Assembly: GCA_021904315.1 (NCBI GenBank)
Contig: CM038922.1
Span: 558,001 to 622,000 of the forward strand
DNA from: Sphagnum magellanicum
Taxonomy: Eukaryota; Streptophyta; Sphagnopsida; Sphagnales; Sphagnaceae
Length of the DNA stretch: 64,000 nt
Direction of reading: 5' to 3'
Position 1 is the first letter of the stretch. Every line of letters begins with the position of its first letter. A model generated the notes under the pieces. That model made no database searches, was not told the origin of the DNA, and saw nothing but the letters and a program-made list of their open reading frames with translations. A program made the position numbers and the translations under genes. Below, piece by piece: positions 47,708 through 64,000 of the stretch.

Positions 47708-50700
47708 ATGAAAGCAGGAAGCGATTCAGATCAGCAGGAGGGAAGAAGAAGAAGGTCTGAAGCAGCACCAGGAGGAGCGGAAGAAGAACAAGAAGAAGAA
47801 GGAATCTCGCGAACAAACAAAATTGCAGAAGAACCAGTCGAAGAAGAGAAACAACAAACTTACGATGATGCTGTTGAAGAAGTGCCTGATGATTGCGGCT
47901 CACAGGCTCTCAAGAGAGTCCAGGAAGCAGAGCCCAGCACGTGGCTGGCAGCACCGCCATCCCTACTCCAAAGTGCAATGCAAGCTTCCGAGTATTTGTT
48001 CACTCTCATCGCCACCACATGCACTGAGAAGAATTTACCGCTTGATAAGCTTCTGACTCAAGGCTTCGACACAGAACAAGTGTGGCAACAGATCGACCTC
48101 CAGGCTCATCCTACTCTCACTTCAATTAAGAAACGCCTCCGGCAGATCGAAAACACCAAAGTGAAGAAGGACTTCTTCGTCGTCTCTTCTTCTTTCACAA
48201 AGGAGGAGGCTCAAAGAGACTCCTCAGCTAAAAACACCCGAGGTTTTCTTAAATTTCTCGGCATCTTTTAGGGGGTTCGTCTTTGCTTGATTTTCTCTAC
48301 ATTTGAGGATTCAGGGTTTAGGGTTCAGGGTTTTTGAGGAATTTTCCCATGATTTACACTATCAACCTATCAATCTGTCTGTTGACATCTTTTGGGGATT
48401 TTTTCTTCGTGTGCCTAATGCTTTTGGTTTCCATGATCTACACAGCTAGCCTATCAATCTGTCTGTCAGCATCTTTTGGGATGTTTTTCTTTATGTACAT
48501 GGATGCTTTGTTTCAATATTCGACAGTAAGCCGATCAATCTGCATTGTGTTCATCATCAGCTAATCTGCTGGAGTTCATGACTGCAATTCAATCTGGGGT
48601 TTTAGGGTTTTTCTGAGTACTATGGAATTGTAAAAATCCCTTGCCCATTATGTTGGGTAAGGTCCAGCAAGCTTGTTAGGGCAAGAGCTAGGCGACCTGC
48701 CGATTATATGTACCCAACATAATGGGCAAGGTCATTCCGTGACATTAAAGGTCTGGGTTGGCAGATTAAAAAATTAAAATAGAATAACGTTCAACAGACA
48801 CATTTTTGTTATGTGTGTATGATCATCATTATCAGAAGAAGAAGATGAAGGTTATGTCATGTGATGTGGTCAAGAAAGTGACATTATCCACCACCCTAGA
48901 CCAGATGTTTAGGTTTGGGTTTTTTTGTTGACTTCAAGATGTTGGGAGTTTTAGATTTAGATGTACACAAGGTGGTGTTCCTGTGGATAACCAGATGGGG
49001 ATTCTTTTTTCCAGGAAAATTAGGAGTATTGAGCCTTTGTCATTTCCAATCATAGTGGTATATGGACAACAGTTTGGCTTTTGTGAGAGCTTGTGATTTT
49101 ATGACAGACAGTTTCTCTGTGTTCTTCATCATCTGGAAGAAGAAGTGTTACTTGGAAAATTTGGGTCAGGGTACAAATTGAAGTTCCTTTGAAGGTGTGG
49201 GATCTTGGCAGTTGCGTATTACAGATAGAGTTGCAGCAGTAGGAGTACATTAAAGGTTTGGAATGGAGATAAGATTTGATGATGTGCTGCTGACTCATGT
49301 GGACTCTTTGCAGGGAGGAAGACATCAGATCATTCAGATGCAAATGACAATCTGGAGGATAGTGACTTTGATGCTTCGGAGAAGTCAGAGTCAGACATTG
49401 ATGGCTCAGATGCTGAGAATGATGAGGCAGCTGAAAAGGATGATGGCCCTGACTCAGAAGATCGAGAGTTTTCTGACTATGATGAAGGTAACCAAAAACT
49501 TGACTTTGTATGCAAAGCAGACTAAAGATTATTATTCCTGTTTTCCAAGTTAGAAGGTTGTATTTCAGTTAATGTGAGATGACAAGATGCTCGAAATTTT
49601 CCTGTGTTTGGCAGAATCAAAGAAGGTGGTTGAAGACAAGTTTTTGAAGTTGAATGAGATGGAGAAGTTTCTGGATCAGGCTGATGCAGAGGATGCTGGC
49701 ATTTCACCTGCTATTAGTGACAATGATGATAGAGAAGAAGATGAAGATGATGATGATGATGATGATGATGACCTGGAGGTACCTTTCTTAGTCCTTTTCT
49801 CTTCCTCTCTCCATGAAAGAGAAGTTATGAGGTTTCTTCTTGGAATTGCCTGATGATTTATGAATCTCTCTGTAGGTGGATGAAGCCTTCAAATCTCAGA
49901 TGGCAGATGCGGATGAAGAGGATGACACTTGGGGTCCCAGGTTGGCCCCCTTTTTTCCAATTGTTGTCAGCTTATTTGTGTGAACCTGGAAACACAGATT
50001 GTTTGTACCACAAATAGACAAGATCTTACCTTATATTTCTGAGTACATTTGATGGATGGGTATGGATTCTATGTTTTTACTTGTCAGTTTATAAGCAATT
50101 TGCAATGGATCTGTGCACAAATTGTGAATAAGTCGTCATGTTTTGTTGTACCTAGTCTCAAGTTTGTCTATATGATCTGCTAGTTTCTGCTGTATAAAAT
50201 TGATAGAATTGTGAATTGAAAATCATCCCATTCTTCTTGAAGGAGTGGTCTGTGTGGGTGTGTATTCTTTTGCAGTTATTCAGAGTTTGTGGGGAAAGCT
50301 GAAGGAAAGAAACAGAAGCAAAGACATGTGGTTAAAAGGGTCAGAGATGACAATGAAGAGTTGGCTAAGGTGGATGTTGAAGAAGAAAGTGATGATGCAG
50401 ATGATGAAGAACTTGATGATGATGATGAACAAGGATTAGATGTGGCTTCGGAGCCATTACAGGTTCCTTAAGCTTCTTTGTGCATCCTTATTATCTATAC
50501 CTTTTAGAGCCTCTGACACTCAGGGCATCATGAGGATTTGTGTTTATATATATACCTGCAAGTGCTTAGTGCATGACTTAAGTTGAAAATGTTACTAAAA
50601 CATGTTCTCTTGAAGTTCATCGATAAAGAAGGAATTACAGTTGACAGAATCACTGGGTGTGTACCAGGAGACAAGATTATCGACACATGAGAGGCAACAA

Positions 50701-53700
50701 GAGAAAATCAAGAAGCGGATCGAGCAGCTGGAGAAATCTAACCTAGATCCAAAACATTGGACTTTGCAAGGCGAGGTACCCGCCATTCTCAGCAACATGT
50801 TGCAAAGAGCTCTTTTGCATTTCAGGCTTCATAGGATGTCAGAGGTTGATTGGTTTAGGGTTTATAGTTTAAACCTTAAACCCAAAACATTTTCCTTAGG
50901 TGTGTTTTAGTAGAGAGATTTGTGCAGGGTCACTATACTACGTGATCTAGTATCAGATCCATCTGGACTCAGACTCTAAGCCCTATGTATGGTTGGATTT
51001 GCAACTCCAGATGCATGGGATGCAGTCCCAAGTGTGTGGTATCATGTGATATATGCCTTCCCTGCTGAAGTTGGGCATTGAAGAATTAACTAGCTTATGC
51101 ACCTGTCCAGATCACAGCAGCAAAGAGACCCAAAAACAGTGCCCTGGAAGTTGAGCTTGATTTTGAGCATGCTGTCCGGCCAGCTCCAGTTATCACTGAA
51201 GAAGTGACAGCAAGTTTAGAAGACATTATTCGAAGCCGTATCATCGAGGTTGGTTATCTAATAATTTTGTGCACACCATTCTGAAATGGTAATGTACTTT
51301 GTAGCAAGTAGAATCTACTCCTATTTTTAATTACTTAATCAATTAACTAAATGTTAATTACCATCTGACAGTTTGTGCACTTTCAATGAAGGTGTGTCTT
51401 GCAAACTATGGGACAGTGACCAAATGTAATGGACAAAATTCTTGAGTCACAAAGGTTATTTATTAGAAGTATGTATGAAGGTGGTTGTCAACTTCCTTTT
51501 CTGCAGTTATTTCCTCTTATTTGCACTGTTTTCCTTGCAATTTATTAGGAGCGATTTGATGACGTTCAACGCAAGGCAATTGTTGGCGACATTGCACCTA
51601 AAGCCCGGGTTGAATTGGTAAGAGAAGTACAACAAAGATTTTGCGAAGCTCTTTACTAATTGTGGTCACAGAAGACAGATTACCATACTGCTGTTGTTGT
51701 AACTTGTAGAATGTAGTCAAAATCCTTTGGATTGTCACTGATGCCCTGTTCAGATGTTCCAATAGGTGTGTATGTATTGGTGGCAAAAGAGTCACACATA
51801 GTTTATAGCTTATGATACAGCAGCTGGTCTATTGCTTTAAAGAAAAGTTGTTTTACTTGCGGGATTGTACAGGGATTTTCAGGATGTTGTATTGCTTGTT
51901 GGAATGCTTTGAAGCAGTGACACTGAAACATGAAGAAGTTTTTTTATTCCTCATGCTTATTGTGTGATTATAATTCACAATCAGTACAAAAGGGGTAATT
52001 GGGGTGTAATTGAAGAGCTTTGTTATGTGCAGGATGAGAACAAGAGCAAAAAAGGTCTCGGGGAGATTTATGAGGTGGGTCCATTTATTTCTACATTTTT
52101 TGAAGATGGTCTCTGTTCAAAAGTTCTGCAGCAAATATTGTTCCTATGTGTTCTTGAGATATAATTATATCTCATTTTCCTTCCTCTTCTATTGCTGCAA
52201 GAAGGTTCAGCTACAATGGTGCTGAATGAAGACCCTTTTGCCACCCCCATAGGTATTGAAACATGACTGTCGGAAGTTAACCAATTTTTTCTTCACAAGG
52301 GCCATCAATGAACAGAAGGACAAAAATCCTTTTGCAACCCTTTTGGCTCAATATGTGGAAAAGTTCGGTCATAGAAATTTTAACGTTTTTATCCTGAGGA
52401 GTATTTGGGCCCTATTGCATTTGCAGGAAGAGTACATGCAGAGTGCAGGACTTGCTGTGGCTGCCACACCTGTCACAGACTCAATCAAAGCTGAGGTATC
52501 TATCTGTCTATATCCCATTACAGCTCTCACTCCCACGAGTTTGTGTATCTTCCTCACAGATGTAGCTCTTCCTCAAATTTTTGTTTTTGTCAATACATGT
52601 GCTGAAACAATCTCATTGACTCTGTGAAATATATGCAGGTGACATCACTTTTCAAGCTCCTATGTCTCAAGCTTGACGCCTTGTCCCATTTTCACTTTGC
52701 TCCAAAACCAGTGAGGATTCCATCTCTACAACTAGTTGAGCTGTTTGTTTCTTGTCACACCACTTTCCAGCAGGTCTTGTAGTGTGCTGCCCTGTGATCA
52801 GCCAAGTACAAACATTGTGTCAGCTCAGAAGATGGCTCTTCTTCGATCATGGCATACAGCAGCCAGAGCTCAAAGTTTATGGAATGTCTTTGTTAAAGCA
52901 AGGGGCTCTACACTCCCAGCTTCAAGAGCAATTCTGAAACCCCATGTTGCACAGTTGTTGAACACTTTGCTAGTGCAGGCAAAATGTTGAGCTGCTGTTT
53001 TGTATCACATCTCTGTGAGTGTTATCTCAGTATTATGCCGGTTTTTTCATATATAATATGATGCCCTAATTGCTCCTCTGCTTAATCTTGGTGGTAGCTA
53101 AAAGGTATGGTCTCTGCAGTTTCCACCAATCTGTTCAAGCATTTTTTTATGAGTGCTTGTCTTTTCTTTTGAAGGTGGTGGAGGAGATGGAGATTAGGTC
53201 AGATGTTCCTGCTTTGGCTATGGAAGAGGTAAGTTTTCTGGCCTTTGCATCTTTTGCTTCTTGTGCAATTCTGTACTCGTCCTTTTTGGTCCATTCACTT
53301 CTCACCAAATTGGGTATCAAAAGAGATATCCTAGCATGGTCGCTGTACATTGTAAATCCCATCTCAATCTACCTCATGTGCATTCTACAGTAGCTGTGTT
53401 CCCTTTGTTGAACCTTGTGGGAACTTGAAATTCAGCTGGCTCCTAAACCCCTAAATATTAAACCCTTGGGTACCTTGCACAACACTAAATCTTGCGGATT
53501 AGCACTTAGCTATGACATGCGCAAAATCAATGTGTGCTACATGTGAGCAGAATTCATTTCAGTCTCTGGATGTGTTCTTAACATGTGGTAGAGCTATTGG
53601 ATGTTGCAAAAGTTAAAAAGAGCAAGAAAATTCTGACATGAGCACACTAGAAGGCTAGAGAATCTGTAACAAAACTTGGTCAGTCCTAATTGCGACATGC

Positions 53701-54861
53701 AATTTATTTTTCTTTGCCAGTTACGGTGGTTCTCTGGAGCATTCCAGAAAGCGCTCTATTCTGTTATACTCTCCACATAAGTCCAGCAAAAATTGGGTGT
53801 GAAGGTTGATATCATCAGTGTGTTTCCATCATGAGGTTTGTGAGATTGATTCAACCACTGGGTTCATGGTGGGGTTGATTATATTACTAGGTTGCTCCGA
53901 TGGCAGTATCAGTTGCGTCAATGTTGGCACCTGAAGAGGTTTACAAAGGCAGTGGCAAACTAGTAGGGGAGTCTGAGCTGACTCCTAATGACCGAAAGCG
54001 GCGAAGAGCTCAGAAAAAGCGCAGCAGAAAAGGTTATTTGTTTGTTCTTCCTCCTGTTCTTTTTGCATTTAAATTATTATATTGTCCACCATTTAAAATT
54101 ATTCTTATATGTCCATCTTCATCTGTCTTGCCCTTTGTTTGCTCACATGTTTTGGGCCAGAGAAAGATTGTCTTCTTTCACCTTGTTTCTTTTGCTGTAT
54201 GCTTCTTCCATGTTTGTGGTCTGACTATGAGAAATTCTTACATGTTGGTGGCTCTGTACTCTTAAAAATGTAAGATTGTACTTCCAAGCAGTTATTCTGA
54301 CACTCTTGACGAAGCTCTCACAATTTATTTTTTCTCATGTTCTGATTTCATCACCATGCTTGTTGTTGATTTGTCCAAAATTTTGCCTTCTGTAGGGGCT
54401 AAGAAAGCAAATGAAGAAAGAAAGAAAGCTCGCATTAGCAATACTATGGTCAAAGACCCACTCAAGGAACTGAATGTGCGGCACATCCACACCAAGGGTC
54501 AGCGGGCCACTTCCTCATTTGGGAAATCTGCAAAGGTTAGTATTGAGATACATCCAAGGTTTCAATGTGTTGCAGAGTGTAGATTTTGGAAATATCAGCA
54601 TTGTAATCCTACCCTTTAATTGCTGACACATTCTACAGCACACAAATTTAGTTTCATCTGGAATCATGTGATTTCCAGTATTTATTAAACACTCTGCATG
54701 AATTTGAAAGGAAGAGCTGTTGATGTGGGTGGGTTCTCAGCGAATCTTTTTTCTGTGATCAGGTATTTGCAGATATTAATAGAGCCCAAGAGAGGGGTGC
54801 TCGGCCTGAAAAGCATAAGGATGACAAGCAACCCTATACTCCATCCTTTTTGAAGCTTTAG
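47708..54861 (+). CDS. MPP10: MPP10, U3 snoRNP / SSU processome subunit
   Basis: MPP10 belongs to the nucleolar U3 snoRNP that drives the early 18S rRNA cleavages, in a subcomplex with IMP3 and IMP4. Fifteen exons join in frame to 694 aa: 47708-48242, 49314-49487, 49615-49778, 49876-49940, 50276-50462, 50641-50775, 51111-51248, 51549-51617, 52033-52074, 52427-52495, 52639-52710, 53175-53228, 53891-54032, 54396-54535, 54763-54861. Family marks: long acidic stretches with an aspartate run, [90 protein letters not shown] and MLAPEEV, then a lysine-rich tail ending in PSFLKL. The size is usual for the family. The start is the first ATG of the acidic frame. Codon use and splice sites look normal. 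Confidence 0.95.
48639..48731. repeat. Perfect 21-bp inverted repeat in MPP10 intron 1
   Basis: Arms 48639-48659 (ccttgcccattatgttgggta) and 48711-48731 are perfect reverse complements around a 51-bp loop. A transcript would form a stable stem. It may be a fold-back MITE remnant or a hairpin RNA; the arms alone do not decide. Confidence 0.75.
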
Positions 54862-57007
54862 TTACATTGGTCACTTAGAGGTAGCTCTGCTCTTAACCCG
54901 AGTGTCTATTTGAATATTTAGGCCACCATTAAATTCCTGCCTAAGGAGTTTTGTCTTGTGTGAGTCACGGCATTTGACTGTGAGATGATGGGCTCATGGG
55001 AGCAAGGGTGCAGTGAGCAATTTATACAGCAATTGCTTATCTTGATCTGCAAGCAAAGTGTCCTTGAGAGATTATATTTTTGCATCCAATTTAGTCCAGT
55101 TACCACTTTCTTCAAAGATCCACTCTAGTCTAAAATTTCCCAGTGTGCAGTCAGATGGGAATGTAGAATGATCAGTATTTTTTATCCATCACTTCAGAGA
55201 TGGTCATGTTGATTCATGTAATGCAGTTTGTCCTTACCTGTTTCACCAAAGAGTCTTGTTGTCCATAATTCTCAGTTTATTGAAAAAGTACTTGCATGGG
55301 TCCGCAGATGCATTTTTCGGACAGCATCTCCCTGATCACCTAACAAATTTCAGTCACCACATCTATGAGGTACACACTTCCTATGATTCCTAACGAACTA
55401 GTAGTTGAGTGCTGATAGGGAAAATGCTAGATAGAGTTTTTCTGTTGTGGTACTTTCTTCATTGAAATCCCCAATCCTGTGACCTAATTTTGCAATGGGT
55501 CTTGTTGGACTATGTAGCAGATGATGCAAATTCTTGTGACCAACTTTCTTATGCAGCAGCTCCCATGAGTGAGGGAATTCTCCTAGTTGGATATTGTGTC
55601 CCTCAGACCTGGGTTTAATACAATTTGGCTATTGGTGTACTTCATGTTGAATTCTGTGATGCAAGAAAGACATTTGACATCAAAGAGAATCAACATCAAG
55701 TGCACTTTTCAGACCCCAAAACTTTTCAGATCTGTATGTGGGTTGTAGCACCATAGTTTAGGTAGTGAAAATGCCAAACACTCTAGATTTGGAAACCAAA
55801 GTTGATCCATGTGAGAGATACTTACTTTTGTGTATGTAATGGAAACATTGCTACAAGGATATGTTGATAACAAGAAATAAGAGTTACTTACCAAAGGAAA
55901 AAAAAAGAAAAAAGAAGCGGTAATGTTATTTCTCGAACTTGCATAATTTTGAAAGGACATGTTATTGTGGAATCGTAAGCCACTAAGCACTGTCTTCACA
56001 CTAAACTTGATTCCAACCACAGATAAACCACTATAGAACAGTAAGCACCATCTTCACACAAAACTTGGTTCCAACAAACAAATACTGTATCTTCTGGTCA
56101 ATTTTCACATTGACAAAACAAACTATTATTATTTTCAAGAAGAGATTGGTTTTTTTAATTTTGAAATTATTGTTGGTTTTTCATGAACTACAATGATATT
56201 GCTAAATGTGAGAAGTGAAATTATTCAGATTGTAGCCTATGAGAAAATTATGATGGCTTTCAACATCTTAGCTTCATATTTTCATGAAAATTTGTTTCAT
56301 TATTTTAAAGATCATTTGATAACAAAACTGACCCTAGGATAAAATAAACCACTTACATAAAACTAATGTCTTGCAAGAGATACTTGATAAATTGGGTTGA
56401 TGCATATTATGTTTGTCTAAACAATTGTGTTGATTTGCATATTACATTTATCTAAGCAATCGGGTTGATTTGCACATTAAACTTATCTAAGCAATATTGC
56501 ATTGTGTTGCACTGGACATGGGCATGGAAGGACATGAGGGGATTAGAGAGGAGCATGTGAAGGAGGTCACAAGGGGTAAAAGAAATTTCTCTCATTTCCC
56601 TTACACACCCTTTCACAACTTTTGTGTAGCACCCATTGGACCAATCAAGAGATCAACTTTTCACATTGCCACACACCAACAAACATCTTTGCTTTGCACA
56701 ACAACTTAGTACATGCTATGTGATACATAACCTTGTTGCCAAGTTCAACAAAGAGACAATACAAAGTGAAATTGAATCTTTGCCCAATCTTGGTGGAACC
56801 AAGAAGAAGATATGTCACATGAAACAAGCTTGTCACATGAAACAACCACCCTCGATGGTTGTTGTAGTAGAAGGTGAGGAGGTCATGCCTCGGGTGCAAA
56901 TAAGTACAAGTGAGGACAAACTTATGGCTTGCATGACTTTGGGTAGTATGGATAGGAGTTCAAGAAGCTTTTGATTTTTGGAAGGAAGGATTTGTTCCAA
57001 AGTTCTC
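54862..57007. other. Intergenic DNA between MPP10 and ADH, with small tandem repeats
   Basis: The first part probably holds the MPP10 3' untranslated region. A duplicated block (taagcactgtcttcacac..aaacttg.ttccaac) lies at about 55983 and 56042. No gene was recognised; frames at 56497-56974 lack family resemblance and may include the ADH leader. Confidence 0.45.
56394..56494. repeat. Three units of about 34 bp
   Basis: Units of the form gttgat.tgcatattacatttatctaagcaat start near 56396, 56429 and 56463. They are imperfect copies. Confidence 0.65.
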
Positions 57008-63827
<6,820 letters not shown>

Positions 63828-64000
63828 GTTAGTAATCTTTTCATCTATGCTTACAAATTTCCATATAACCTAACCTATCTGTCCACCCATGACCATCCAC
63901 CAACCTTTTTGTGTTCATTTTGCCTCTTAAATTACAACTCTAATCATTTTATTTTTTTTGCATATGCGTCATCATGTTTGGTTAAGATTAAAAGCAAGTT

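Noticed and set aside
52256-52426. Frame with [25 protein letters not shown] as an extra MPP10 exon
   Set aside because: MPP10 relatives go from GLGEIYE directly to EEYMQ, and exons 52033-52074 and 52427-52495 join in phase without it.

Overview
The window reads as nuclear DNA of a land plant. Genes are split by GT-AG introns. The host families include MPP10, a Bet v 1/PR-10-type protein, a plant-type zinc alcohol dehydrogenase, and fragments of NOT1 and of a mitochondrial-type aspartate aminotransferase. CACTA-type termini, a solo LTR and a telo-box-like TTAGGG motif upstream of a ribosome-biogenesis gene fit this. Long AT-rich gene-poor stretches and the unusual gene set suggest a seed-free plant (bryophyte, lycophyte or fern), but the sequence alone does not settle this.

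Five genes are supported by splice sites that keep one continuous frame. (1) 1960-6209, minus, 8 exons, 791 aa: an acidic N-terminus, a Crypton-type tyrosine-recombinase-like (DUF3504/KIAA1958-like) domain, a coiled coil and a C-terminal BTB/POZ domain. This is the most novel item. (2) 30893-32309, minus, 3 exons, 302 aa: two Bet v 1-like domains in one chain, each with the same phase-1 intron. (3) 41094-43671, plus, 3 exons, 191 aa: a presequence plus only the nucleotide-binding half of a mitochondrial enoyl reductase (MECR/ETR)-like protein. (4) 47708-54861, plus, 15 exons, 694 aa: MPP10 of the U3 snoRNP/SSU processome. (5) 57008 to at least 63827, plus, 9 exons visible: zinc alcohol dehydrogenase, with its last part beyond the window.

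The 7.6-30.9 kb and 32.6-40.9 kb intervals are mostly AT-rich repeat and fossil DNA. A NOT1 (CCR4-NOT scaffold) pseudogene lies at 12.5-19.1 kb and contains a CACTA-like element of about 3.1 kb. One exon-like piece of it appears to be amplified in tandem. An aspartate aminotransferase pseudogene (35.7-38.2 kb) is split by a related CACTA-like copy, with the last codons of the gene resuming right after the element. A broken transposase-like gene lies at 20.9-23.7 kb, and a solo LTR with a perfect 5-bp target duplication at 28511-29332. Several tandem arrays and a dispersed repeat (three copies, two of them inverted in ADH introns) fill much of the rest.

The five genes show no sign of working together; they are ordinary neighbours. 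Functional links are limited to MPP10 with its probable telo-box promoter and to repeats that may affect splicing in the ADH gene. All calls come from reading the sequence; no search or expression data were available.
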